64,000 bases of DNA from Nitrospinota bacterium (GTDB taxonomy: Bacteria; Nitrospinota_A; UBA7883; JACRGQ01), in contig JAOUMJ010000010.1 in assembly GCA_029881495.1 (NCBI GenBank), positions 1 to 64,000 of the forward strand, read 5' to 3'. A program made the position numbers and the translations under genes. The first letter of the stretch is position 1. Each line of letters begins with the position of its first letter. Below the pieces are notes generated by a model. The model saw only the letters and a program-made list of their open reading frames with translations, had not been told where the DNA came from and searched no databases. This document shows, piece after piece, positions 18,593 through 27,197 of the stretch.

Positions 18593-19554
18593 AGGCACTT
18601 TACTACGAAAAAAAACTTGCGTTTCGCGATGATCTCCCAAAACCGACGCCGAAGAACGGCGACGCGCTGGTCAAGGTCGTAAAAAGCGGAATATGCCGGA
18701 CAGATATTGAGATCGCCAAAGGGTACATGGACTTTACCGGCATACCGGGGCATGAATTCGTCGGTATCGTGGAAGATGCATCCGACAAGTCACTCATCGG
18801 TGACAGGGTCGTAGGGGAGATAAACTGCGGCTGTGGAGAGTGCTACGATTGCAAATCAGGCAACCACCACCACTGCAACAGCAGAACCGTTCTCGGCATC
18901 AAGAACCACAACGGCTCGTTCGCGGAATACCTCACGATCCCTGAAAAGAACCTGCATCACATTCCAGAAGCGCTGAGCGACGACGAAGCGATGTTCGTGG
19001 AGCCTCTCGCCGCCGCTTTTCGCGTGGCCGAGCAGGTGGTCGTGATGAATACCGATTCGCTGGTACTGGGTGATGGCAAGCTCGGCATACTGATAGCCCA
19101 GATAATCGCATTCCTCAAGGGGGACGTGACGCTTTGCGGAAAATACCCTGAAAAGATGAAACTGGTTGATGGAAAGAATATCGCGACCTTAACTCTCGAC
19201 GAACTGAAGGAAAAGAGGCTTTACTCCATTGTAGTAGATGCTACCGGCAATCCGGACGGGATCAAGACAGCCCTCGCCCACACCAAGCCGAGGGGAACAT
19301 TGATACTCAAAACCACAATCGCCGCGAATGAACCACCGCAGATCGGCCCGGCGGAACTGAACCATATCGTCATAAACGAAATAACGGTGAAGGGCTCAAG
19401 GTGCGGCCCGTTCGTCCACGCCATCACGCTTCTGGAACAGCAGTTGATAGCCGTCACGCCGCTCATCGAGAAAACCTTCCCGCTTGAAAAAGGGCTTGAA
19501 GCGTTCGAAGCGGCAAAAAGGCCGGGCGCGCTGAAGATTTTGATAGGTAATTGA
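18589..19554 (+). CDS. Zinc-dependent medium-chain dehydrogenase
   Basis: 321 residues. The GroES-like N-terminal domain carries the catalytic zinc ligands (SGICRTD, GHEFVG). A structural-zinc Cys cluster lies at about 80-100 (CGCGECYDCKSG then CNS). The Rossmann half includes VLGDGKLGIL. It oxidises an alcohol or polyol, or works in reverse, with NAD(P); the substrate cannot be read. It overlaps the nucleotidyltransferase by 4 bp and ends 4 bp before lgt, so the three form one plus-strand operon. Confidence 0.85.
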   Translation: MKALYYEKKLAFRDDLPKPTPKNGDALVKVVKSGICRTDIEIAKGYMDFTGIPGHEFVGIVEDASDKSLIGDRVVGEINCGCGECYDCKSGNHHHCNSRTVLGIKNHNGSFAEYLTIPEKNLHHIPEALSDDEAMFVEPLAAAFRVAEQVVVMNTDSLVLGDGKLGILIAQIIAFLKGDVTLCGKYPEKMKLVDGKNIATLTLDELKEKRLYSIVVDATGNPDGIKTALAHTKPRGTLILKTTIAANEPPQIGPAELNHIVINEITVKGSRCGPFVHAITLLEQQLIAVTPLIEKTFPLEKGLEAFEAAKRPGALKILIGN

Positions 19555-19558
19555 AGAG

Positions 19559-20332
19559 ATGTTTCCGGTATTGCTTAAAATCGGCCCGGTAACCCTTTAC
19601 TCGTACGGGCTGATGATCGCGACCGCGTTCCTTGTCGGCGCACTGCTCATTTCAAAACGCGCAGAGATCGAAGGTGAAGATCCGCAAAAAGCGCTAGACC
19701 TCGCCTTCTACTGCATCGTCGCCGCGCTTATCGGCTCGCGCCTCCTCTATGTAATTGTTGAATGGGAATCGTACATCTCAAGGCCGCTGAACGTCTTCAA
19801 GGTTTGGGAAGGTGGTCTCGTATTCTACGGCGGATTCATCGGCGCCGCCCTTACCGGATTCTGGTTTGTGCGGAAGGAGAAACTTCATCCGTGGAAAATG
19901 GCCGACCTCGCCGCGCCATCCATCGCTCTTGGCCACTCCATCGGGAGGCTCGGTTGCCTCTTTGCCGGGTGCTGTTACGGCGGCCCGACCGATTCATGGA
20001 TAGGTATCACCTTTACCGACCCTATGGCTATCGCGCCGAAAGGTATCGCGCTCTACCCTACCCAGCTTTTCGAGTCGTTTGTAGAGTTCAGCATATTCCT
20101 GGTATTGATAGCGGTACGCCCGCACAAGAAATTCCACGGACAGCTCTTCCTTATGTGGATGTTCCTCTACGCGCTCGGCAGGTTTATCGTCGAATTCTTC
20201 AGGGGGGATGACAGGGGAGCGTTCATGTTCGGCTTCAGCCCTTCGCAAAGCATCGCCATTGCGGTATTTCTTCTGGCAGGCATTCTCCTCACTAAACTCC
20301 TATCATCAAACAGGAACTCCAAGAAACTCTAG
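19559..20332 (+). CDS. lgt: Prolipoprotein diacylglyceryl transferase
   Basis: 257 residues, multi-span inner membrane enzyme that transfers diacylglycerol from phosphatidylglycerol to the lipobox cysteine of prolipoproteins. The Lgt signature HSIGRLGCLFAGCCYGG is intact, and the conserved YPTQLFES motif follows at about 160. Seven hydrophobic segments fit the family. Its substrates in this window would include the two beta-propeller lipoproteins and the Spy-like protein. Confidence 0.97.
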   Translation: MFPVLLKIGPVTLYSYGLMIATAFLVGALLISKRAEIEGEDPQKALDLAFYCIVAALIGSRLLYVIVEWESYISRPLNVFKVWEGGLVFYGGFIGAALTGFWFVRKEKLHPWKMADLAAPSIALGHSIGRLGCLFAGCCYGGPTDSWIGITFTDPMAIAPKGIALYPTQLFESFVEFSIFLVLIAVRPHKKFHGQLFLMWMFLYALGRFIVEFFRGDDRGAFMFGFSPSQSIAIAVFLLAGILLTKLLSSNRNSKKL

Positions 20333-20442
20333 CCCCCTTTCCCAATAGGTGAAAAGGGAGATAATGCTCCAGAAACCATTCTTTACAATTTATTACCAAA
20401 TAGATCGGTGAGATAGCCCTTTAACAGATAAAATATATCAAG

Positions 20443-21051
20443 ATGAAAAAAGAGACGGCACCGGAAACCAGCGGATTGACAATCCGTTATGCGCGCGCAT
20501 ACGACTTGATGTTGACCGCCATGACCTTCGGTCTGGAAAAAAGTTTCAGGAAGACGTTCCTCGATCTCGTCTCACTTAAAACGGGGGAATCGGTTCTCGA
20601 TGTCGGCTGCGGTACAGGTACACTTGCCATCGCCGCGAAGAACCTTGTCGACGAAACCGGCTCTGTATCCGGAATAGACGCGGCGCCTGAGATGGTCGAA
20701 CGCGCGAGGAAAAAAGCTGAAAGGGATGGAGCGAAGATAGATTTCCAGACTGCCGTTGCGGAAAAGCTTCCATACCCAGATGGGCATTTTGATGTAGTTC
20801 TCAATACGCTGATCATGCATCACCTTCCGGCAGATATACGCGGAAGTGCATTGGAGGAGATGCGGAGAGTGCTGAAACCTTCCGGCAGGATGCTGTCAGT
20901 CGATTTTCAGCTGCCGAGGTTTTTCCAAAAGGAGAACGCACACGGCGGATGGATACGAAACGCCATTGAGAAAGCTGGATTCAATGTTACTGAAAGCGGA
21001 CGCACCAGGTTCATGATCCTCGCCTACGTCCTATCCACCCCCGGCAAGTGA
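20443..21051 (+). CDS. Class I SAM-dependent methyltransferase
   Basis: 202 residues. The SAM site VLDVGCGTGTLAIAAKNL lies at about 50-67, with the acidic GIDAAPEM after it and the VLNTLIMHHLP region typical of UbiE/arsenite-methyltransferase-like proteins. The acceptor is unknown. The last codons (PGK-stop) are repeated at 22435-22443 as part of the downstream duplication. About 110 bp separate it from lgt. Confidence 0.8.
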   Translation: MKKETAPETSGLTIRYARAYDLMLTAMTFGLEKSFRKTFLDLVSLKTGESVLDVGCGTGTLAIAAKNLVDETGSVSGIDAAPEMVERARKKAERDGAKIDFQTAVAEKLPYPDGHFDVVLNTLIMHHLPADIRGSALEEMRRVLKPSGRMLSVDFQLPRFFQKENAHGGWIRNAIEKAGFNVTESGRTRFMILAYVLSTPGK

Positions 21052-21126
21052 TCGGTTGAAATTTTTTAAATAATAGACCGATTCAGTGAGAACTGCCTGA
21101 TCCTCACATTTTGAATCGCCACTTCT
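21043..21126 (-). repeat. 3' flank repeat, copy A
   Basis: About 84 bp that match 22435-22518 with roughly seven mismatches. The unit covers the end of the methyltransferase gene, the spacer with ATCGGT/ACCGAT arms, and the last codons (KWRFKM-stop) of the lipoprotein gene. Confidence 0.85.
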
Positions 21127-22219
21127 CCTTACCTGTGACCGCATTTATCGCAAACAGGAAATCTTTAGCGGTTGCAAAATAGGCGGTATCATCTACTACC
21201 ACTGCGCGTGATTCTATCTCACCATATGCTCTAGTTTCCATAACATCAAATTTCCATTTATGACGCCCGGTGTATGCGTCCAACGCAAAAAGATCGTAAT
21301 ATGTAAAGTAGGCCATATCGCCGTAGGCTGATACCGCGTATGCCCCTCCGGTGCACTCTCCCTTGTTTATGTTCCACTTTTCCTTGCCGGTATTTGTATC
21401 TATTGCATAGTCATGCCCCCACGAATCGTCAGTCCATCTTTCTGCTCCGTAATATGCGATACCGTTGTGGATCACTGGTGAGGAGGTTAAACCTTGCATA
21501 GCCTCATATCTATCTTTTTCAACGCCTGTATAAGCATCAAAAATAAACAAGAAGTTATCCCATAGATAAACGAGGCCATTCGTTACCGTGAATTTAGAGG
21601 GCACCTCCGTTTCACCTGCATATCGCCACTTCTCGTTGCCCGTGATGGCGTCGAGCGCGTAGAGGCTATTATTTTCACCGCCGTTCACATATATGATCCC
21701 GTTGGCGTAGCTCATCGTTGAAATATTCTTTGCAAAATTACCCCACTCCACGGAATATTCCCACCGCAGACTTTCAGTCACCAAATCGAAAGCGTACACG
21801 CTTTTGGAATCGTGATAATAGAACATTCCGTTGGCAACGGCAGGGTGGGCTTGTATGCTCCCAAATCCAGTATCAAATTCCCGGACCACAACGCCGGTAT
21901 CTATGTTAAGGCCACGGATCATCCCTTCGGCTTCCACAAACCATAAGAGACCGTTGTATATGGCGACGCCGGTAATTCTTGGTTGATAATAACTATCTTT
22001 CGCAAAGGTTAAGGCGAACTTCCACTTCTCAACCCCGGTATCGGCATCGACCGCGTATATGAAACCGCTATTGCTTGCCAGAAAAAGAGTGCCTCCAAAA
22101 ACGAGTGATATCTCCCTTTCAATTGGCCTGTATCCAGAATAGGCGCAGTCCTTACCGTATTGGCAACCTGAAAGGAGGAACATGGCAAAACAGGCAATAA
22201 CGAACAGCGGTTTTCTCAA
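21104..22219 (-). CDS. PQQ-type beta-propeller lipoprotein (copy A)
   Basis: 371 residues. A signal peptide ends in the lipobox LLSGC (C19), so the product is a membrane-anchored lipoprotein facing the periplasm or surface. The rest is made of seven to eight blades of the PQQ/BamB type, each with a YAxDxxTGxEKW-like strand end such as FIYAVDADTGVEKWKF. I see no enzymatic residues, and such propellers usually mediate protein contacts. BamB itself is possible, but the lack of a bam or der neighbour and the paralogue next door argue against it. The start is TTG 22219, fixed by GGATGG upstream and by alignment with copy B. Confidence 0.85.
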   Translation of the reverse strand: MRKPLFVIACFAMFLLSGCQYGKDCAYSGYRPIEREISLVFGGTLFLASNSGFIYAVDADTGVEKWKFALTFAKDSYYQPRITGVAIYNGLLWFVEAEGMIRGLNIDTGVVVREFDTGFGSIQAHPAVANGMFYYHDSKSVYAFDLVTESLRWEYSVEWGNFAKNISTMSYANGIIYVNGGENNSLYALDAITGNEKWRYAGETEVPSKFTVTNGLVYLWDNFLFIFDAYTGVEKDRYEAMQGLTSSPVIHNGIAYYGAERWTDDSWGHDYAIDTNTGKEKWNINKGECTGGAYAVSAYGDMAYFTYYDLFALDAYTGRHKWKFDVMETRAYGEIESRAVVVDDTAYFATAKDFLFAINAVTGKEKWRFKM

Positions 22220-22310
22220 TGTAAACCATCCTTTGTCTGCTTAAGGACTTTTATCAGGCAAAGATGCGGGGAGTAGTTATGCGACGCTCAACGGTCTTAA
22301 TTATAGCACT
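22211..22310 (-). repeat. 5' flank repeat, copy A
   Basis: About 100 bp containing the promoter -10, leader and ribosome site of the first propeller gene. It aligns with 23591-23690 at roughly 85-90 percent identity, much higher than the coding regions share. Confidence 0.85.
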
Positions 22311-22328
22311 CCGGCGCAATCATATCAA
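22300..22328 (-). promoter_or_regulatory. Sigma70 promoter of propeller gene A
   Basis: On the minus strand TTGATA (22323-22328), 17 bp, TATAAT (22300-22305). This near-consensus promoter gives a leader of about 75 nt. The same hexamers and spacing recur before copy B. Confidence 0.75.
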
Positions 22329-22434
22329 AAAGGAAATTCTCAGATCATCTATACATTCATTGACAACTTTAAATTGCTGGAATCCTATAGTTTTCCCACT
22401 AGCAAATTTCGCCTATTATTACACCTCCGCCCCA

Positions 22435-22518
22435 GGCAAGTGATCGGTTGAAACTTTTTAAGCTATAGACCGATTCAGTGAAAACTTCCTGATCCTCACA
22501 TTTTGAATCGCCACTTCT
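22435..22518 (-). repeat. 3' flank repeat, copy B
   Basis: Partner of 21043-21126, offset by 1392 bp. It includes the PGK-stop codons of the methyltransferase gene as a remnant, which shows that the duplication began inside that gene's 3' end. Confidence 0.85.
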
Positions 22519-23599
22519 CTTCACCCGTGACGGCATCTACGGCGTAGAGGTAACCACCTTTTTCAGCATACCGTGCCCGAAAATATATCGTGCCTTCGGA
22601 GATGACAAGGGGAGAACTTGCAACATTTTCCGGTTTAAACTCCCATTTTTTTCGGCCTGTCTCTGCGTCATGCGCGTATATGTCCCAAATTGAGTAATAG
22701 GCGGTATTGCCGGATGCGGCGGCAGTTACTGGAGCATGCGTGCATTCTCCCCTATTGATCTTCCATTTCTCGCTCCCATCAGTTACGTTGACCGCGTAAA
22801 AATACCCGGTGGGTGATTGATTATGGCTTGCGCCGAAGAATGCAGCCCCGCCTGAAACTGCCGGAGGAGTAGTTATGTATGATTGCGCCTGAAACCTCCA
22901 CTTTTCCAAACCGGCGCTATTATCAAGAGCAAAAAGAGTATTATCGCCTCGAAGGAAAACAGAGTCACTTGATACTACTATAGGATCCCGCAAGGTTTCA
23001 CCCAGAACATTGCTCCATCTCTTCTCCAGTGTCGTTTCGTCAAGCGCAGTGATGGAACCGACGCCTTCCCGGGAGAGATAGATCAAGCCTCCTGTAGATA
23101 AAACAGGAAATCCATAATCAAAAATGGCGGGGACAATAGGCTGTTCGGTTTCGATATCTATCGCGTAGAAGTTGCCGGAGACTGAATAGTAGATCACTCC
23201 GCCGGCTATTGTGATCTTGCCGTTAAAAATAGGGATCTCTGTCTGAATCCCCTTTAGCTTATCTCCGGTATCAGGATCGATCCCAAATATCTTTCCATCG
23301 GAATCAAGAAACCACACCAGGGAGTTGTAAACAACCATATTGGAGCTTGCTGGATAATAGTGAGGATAGGTATCAGTCAAGGCCTCATATCTCCACTTCT
23401 CAAGGCCGGTAACAATATCTACCGCGTAAAAGTTGCCATCTTCTCCTGCCAGATATGCAGTCCCGTTATATATTAACGGTGTATCTCCGTCAGCACGGGG
23501 CGGTGAATCCATACCGCAAGAGCCTGACGTAGCTCCGCATGAACTGATCGCAATACCGGCAAGTGCGACACAGGCGATGACGAACAGCGATTTTTTCAT
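22496..23599 (-). CDS. PQQ-type beta-propeller lipoprotein (copy B)
   Basis: 367 residues, paralogue of copy A with roughly 40 percent protein identity by eye. ATG 23599 begins MKKSLFVIACVALAGIAISS with the lipobox cysteine at 21; GGATGG lies 6 nt upstream. An in-frame start 42 bp earlier would put charged residues before the signal peptide and is unlikely. The blades carry the repeated YAVD..TG.EKW strand ends, and the last residues KWRFKM are the same as in copy A. Membrane-anchored, function unknown, probably a protein-binding scaffold. Confidence 0.85.
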   Translation of the reverse strand: MKKSLFVIACVALAGIAISSCGATSGSCGMDSPPRADGDTPLIYNGTAYLAGEDGNFYAVDIVTGLEKWRYEALTDTYPHYYPASSNMVVYNSLVWFLDSDGKIFGIDPDTGDKLKGIQTEIPIFNGKITIAGGVIYYSVSGNFYAIDIETEQPIVPAIFDYGFPVLSTGGLIYLSREGVGSITALDETTLEKRWSNVLGETLRDPIVVSSDSVFLRGDNTLFALDNSAGLEKWRFQAQSYITTPPAVSGGAAFFGASHNQSPTGYFYAVNVTDGSEKWKINRGECTHAPVTAAASGNTAYYSIWDIYAHDAETGRKKWEFKPENVASSPLVISEGTIYFRARYAEKGGYLYAVDAVTGEEKWRFKM

Positions 23600-23690
23600 G
23601 GTTAACCATCCTTTATCTGTTTGAGGACTGTTATCAGGCAAAGATGCGGTGAAGTGATTATGCGACGCTCAACGGTCTTAATTCTAGCAC
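23591..23690 (-). repeat. 5' flank repeat, copy B
   Basis: Partner of 22211-22310. It contains the leader, ribosome site and -10 of the second propeller gene. Confidence 0.85.
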
Positions 23691-23709
23691 TTTCGCATAC
23701 TCCTATCAA
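23681..23709 (-). promoter_or_regulatory. Sigma70 promoter of propeller gene B
   Basis: On the minus strand TTGATA (23704-23709), 17 bp, TAGAAT (23681-23686). Spacing is the same as for copy A; the -10 differs at one base. Confidence 0.7.
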
Positions 23710-23857
23710 GAAACATGTCCCATATTGAACGAATATCAATTGGTGATTAAAGCGTTTTTAACGATGGCATTTCCGGATGCTTGATAGCTTGAATTGAACA
23801 ACAATTCAAAGAACCCGGCCTGAAAAATATACAAAGCCCCTTTTCTCCTTAAAAGAC

Positions 23858-23863
23858 TATAAT
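23858..23863 (+). promoter_or_regulatory. -10 box of rluD, implying a leaderless transcript
   Basis: TATAAT ends 7 bp before the GTG start at 23871, which would place transcription start at or next to the first codon. There is no Shine-Dalgarno sequence before the GTG. A clear -35 is missing. Confidence 0.5.
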
Positions 23864-23870
23864 AGCCGCG

Positions 23871-24788
23871 GTGAGAACAATTACTGTTGCCGTGGACGAA
23901 GGAGAAGAGAACGAGAGGCTCGATTCCTTTCTTGCAAAGAAGATAAGAAAGCTTAGCCGCTCGGCGGTCGCGAGGCTTATCAAGGAAGGGGCGATCGTCC
24001 TTAACGAAAAAAGTGTCACCGCAAACCAAAAAACCAAATCAGGCGAGACATTCACTGTAAACATCCCCGCGCCGGAGCCGCTTGAAGCTGAACCGGAAAA
24101 CATCCCCTTGGATATCGTCTATGAGGACGACGACATAATCGTTGTGAACAAGCAGGCCGGCCTCGTGGTCCATCCTGCCAAGGGGAACAGCCGGGGGACG
24201 CTTGTAAACGCCCTTCTCTACCACTGCAAGAACCTCTCCGGCATAGGCGGAAAACTCCGCCCCGGCATTGTCCACAGGCTCGACAAGGATACGAGCGGAC
24301 TTATCGCCATCGCCAAAAATGACGAAGCGCACCACTCCCTGAGCGAACAGCTTAAATCAAGGAGCATGGGGAGGGAGTATGTCGCCATCGTAAGGGGCCT
24401 GCTAAAAAAAGAGAGGGGTATCATCAACGACGCCATCGGGCGACATCCCCAATACAGGAAAAAGATGTCGATACGGACGGAAAAACCCCGCGAGGCTCTC
24501 ACGGAGTACGAAGTGATCGAGAGGTTCGCCGAACATACATATGTAAGATTAAGACTGAAAACAGGGAGGACGCATCAGATAAGGGTGCATCTCTCGTCGA
24601 AAAACCATCCTGTGCTGGGGGACATGCTTTACGGAAAACAAAAAACCGGTCTGATAGACCGCCCCGCCCTTCACGCAAGGAAGATGACGCTGATCCACCC
24701 AAAAAGCGGCGAGAAGATGGAATTCGAGGCGTCGATCCCAGGCGATATAGAGGAACTCCTCGCGCAATTGAGGAAACAGGGCGACTGA
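23871..24788 (+). CDS. rluD: RluD-type 23S rRNA pseudouridine synthase
   Basis: 305 residues. An S4 RNA-binding domain (about 12-75) precedes the RluA/RluD catalytic domain, with HRLDKDTSGL carrying the catalytic aspartate. The C-terminal TGRTHQIRVH motif is also present. Its length fits RluD, which modifies helix 69 of 23S rRNA (U1911, 1915, 1917 in E. coli numbering). The GTG start is supported by the S4-domain boundary and the -10 just upstream. It stands alone, convergent with the GGDEF gene. Confidence 0.9.
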   Translation: MRTITVAVDEGEENERLDSFLAKKIRKLSRSAVARLIKEGAIVLNEKSVTANQKTKSGETFTVNIPAPEPLEAEPENIPLDIVYEDDDIIVVNKQAGLVVHPAKGNSRGTLVNALLYHCKNLSGIGGKLRPGIVHRLDKDTSGLIAIAKNDEAHHSLSEQLKSRSMGREYVAIVRGLLKKERGIINDAIGRHPQYRKKMSIRTEKPREALTEYEVIERFAEHTYVRLRLKTGRTHQIRVHLSSKNHPVLGDMLYGKQKTGLIDRPALHARKMTLIHPKSGEKMEFEASIPGDIEELLAQLRKQGD

Positions 24789-24865
24789 TGGCGATGATCA
24801 AGGAAGATATTTCAGGAATTGAGAAGCAGGCCGCGTGTTGTGGATGATATTTGAACTGTCTGCCT

Positions 24866-26986
24866 TTATTTTTTCCCCAACTGCCTCTTGGCGATCTTGT
24901 AGGTATTTCCGCCGCTCTTTTTCGCCTCATACATCGCGTCATCAGCCCTCTTGATAAGGAATTCCGGCTTGTCGCCATCCCACGGGAATATGCTTATCCC
25001 GATGCTCAGCCCTACCTGCAACTGAAAACCGTTAACGGCATACGGACTTTTAACCGCTTTAACCAGCTTTTCGGCAACATGTTTTTCATCCCCTATCCTC
25101 TCTATTTTTGATAGAAGAACTATAAACTCGTCGCCGCCGAGCCTTGAAACGGAATCGTCCTCCCTCAAACAGCTCTTGATCCTCAATGCGACTTCCTTAA
25201 GAAGGATGTCCCCGACATCGTGACCATACTTGTCGTTCACACCCTTAAATGAATCCAGATCCATGAAGAGTAGCGCACCTGTGGTTTTGTTCCTCTTTGA
25301 ATGGGCAAGCTCCAGTTCAAAACGGTCGTGGAAAGTCCTCCTGTTCGGGAGACCGGTCAGCGAATCATGATAGGCCATGTAGCTGATCTTCTCTTCGTGC
25401 CTTTTCTGGTCGGTAACATCCCTGATAATGCCGTGAAAACCGATAATCTCCCCCTCGATGTTCCTCTGAACGGCGGCCGTTACCAACGTGTGGATATGGT
25501 TCCCGCTCCTGTCTTTCAAATCAAGCTGGTAATCCTTGACGTATTTGTTTTCCAGCGTCATTTTCACGAAATTATCTCTCTCTTCGGCATTTGCGTAAAA
25601 GGAGACCACATTCATGTTCAGAAGTTCTTCCTTGGGATACTTGAAAAGCTCCTCCCCGGCAGAATTGATGTCAAGAATCATCCCTTCCTTTGACGTTATA
25701 TAAACAACGTCTCTTGAGTTCTCAAAGATCGAGCGGTACTTGAATTCGTTTTCGCGCAGAGCCCTCTCCTCGATCCTTTGGTTTGTCACATCCTTCACCA
25801 TTATCATGAAACCCTTCAGCTCCTGCTTCACATCCCATGTGTCCTTCAAAGGGGATACGCGAAGTTCAAATATCTTTTTTTCACCGTCGATCGGATATTC
25901 ATTCATCCCGGTATATTCGCCTTTTCCCCACGCCTGTTTTACAACCTGTTCGAAAGTGATCTCTCCGAATATATCCGCGATACCGCTCTCCTGTATGGTC
26001 TTCCCGGCGGCCTCTCTTGACGAGATGCCGAAGATATTCTCGGCAGTGAGATTCAGATAGGAAATGGTGTAATCCAGGTTTAAAGCGACTATTCCGATCT
26101 CCATCCCCGAGTAAAGGATGCTGTCGAGAAACAAGGTTTTCTCGATCAATGTTTGCTCAGTACGCTTGAGCAGTCTCTCTTTCTCCCTTACCGCCTCCAT
26201 CAGGGACTCCACATATTTCCCTTCCAGCAAGCCGTTAACGATATCCTTTTGAGAGATCAGTCCTGAAATAAGCCCGTGTTCATCCACAACGATAAGATGG
26301 CTATGCCCTTTGAGGCTCATTATCCTTGCCGCCTCATGAACGGGGGTCATCTCATCTATAACGACAGGGTATTTCCCCATAACATTGAAAACTTGAATCT
26401 CTTCAAGATTCTTCATGCGGTCGATCATCGAGGTAATATCGTTTTCCGTCACGATACCTATTGGACGTCGCTCCTCTTCCACCACCACACAACCTATCGA
26501 TTTCCTTATTATCACTTCAAGCGCCTCCAGCAAAGACGCATCTTTTTGAACGGTATGCACAGGTGCAGACATGATCCTGGAAATTCTCCTCGCCTCGCCA
26601 AATTCCAGATTGAGGTTATTGAGGATGTCGGAATTGGAAACTATCCCTTTTATGCTTCCGTTGTCACCTGTGGCTATTATGTAGCGCGTTTTACTTGCGG
26701 AGAGCACCTGATACGCTTCAAAGGTGTTAAGCTCCCCGATTGCCATGCATACGGGAGCCCTCATCACATCGCGGATAGATGAAGTTTTAAAATCGAGATT
26801 CCTTGAGGCGAGATTGAGCACGTCCCTTGCCGTTATGATCCCTATCGGCCTTTCACCGTCGATCGCCACGAGGCAACTGGTCTGTCCATTTGACATTTTA
26901 AAGACAGCCTCGGAAAGGGAGATGTCTGGGGATACAGTAACTACGTTCTCAAGAAAACCTTCAAAACCGTTGTAGAGAGATTCCAT
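24866..26986 (-). CDS. Diguanylate cyclase with four CBS, two PAS and a GGDEF domain
   Basis: 706 residues, no membrane segment. Four CBS motifs fill about 10-265 and form two Bateman modules, which usually bind adenine nucleotides. Two PAS domains follow (about 290-400 and 415-525). The C-terminal GGDEF domain has an intact active site (RLGGDEFIVLL) and an RxxD inhibitory site, REDD, five residues upstream, so it should make cyclic-di-GMP with product feedback. No EAL domain is present. I infer a cytoplasmic enzyme linking energy charge (CBS) and a second cue (PAS) to c-di-GMP. It is transcribed alone. Confidence 0.93.
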   Translation of the reverse strand: MESLYNGFEGFLENVVTVSPDISLSEAVFKMSNGQTSCLVAIDGERPIGIITARDVLNLASRNLDFKTSSIRDVMRAPVCMAIGELNTFEAYQVLSASKTRYIIATGDNGSIKGIVSNSDILNNLNLEFGEARRISRIMSAPVHTVQKDASLLEALEVIIRKSIGCVVVEEERRPIGIVTENDITSMIDRMKNLEEIQVFNVMGKYPVVIDEMTPVHEAARIMSLKGHSHLIVVDEHGLISGLISQKDIVNGLLEGKYVESLMEAVREKERLLKRTEQTLIEKTLFLDSILYSGMEIGIVALNLDYTISYLNLTAENIFGISSREAAGKTIQESGIADIFGEITFEQVVKQAWGKGEYTGMNEYPIDGEKKIFELRVSPLKDTWDVKQELKGFMIMVKDVTNQRIEERALRENEFKYRSIFENSRDVVYITSKEGMILDINSAGEELFKYPKEELLNMNVVSFYANAEERDNFVKMTLENKYVKDYQLDLKDRSGNHIHTLVTAAVQRNIEGEIIGFHGIIRDVTDQKRHEEKISYMAYHDSLTGLPNRRTFHDRFELELAHSKRNKTTGALLFMDLDSFKGVNDKYGHDVGDILLKEVALRIKSCLREDDSVSRLGGDEFIVLLSKIERIGDEKHVAEKLVKAVKSPYAVNGFQLQVGLSIGISIFPWDGDKPEFLIKRADDAMYEAKKSGGNTYKIAKRQLGKK

Positions 26987-27197
26987 CTATTACCGCTTCC
27001 CGAATAATTGTCTATATTCTCGTGTTTAGTTTATTCCCCAACGTTTGATTGCTTTATTCTGCTAAGTATACCATATAGTTCCATTAATTCAGATGTGATT
27101 TTTTATGTTACTTTTTTTTCATTTAATGTTGGGCGCAACTTTTGCGCATGAATACAGGGATTCGCTGTTTTTACAGAACCTTATAGAAACGGAGGGT

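Noticed and set aside
24788-24848. 19-codon frame starting at the rluD stop (MAMIKEDISGIEKQAACCG)
   Set aside because: Stop-start coupling is suggestive of a truncated next gene, but 19 codons without a family match cannot be supported.
27133-27147. Perfect GCGCAA-CTT-TTGCGC hairpin after the aminotransferase gene
   Set aside because: The stem is only 6 bp and has no T-run in either direction, so neither terminator nor operator can be supported.
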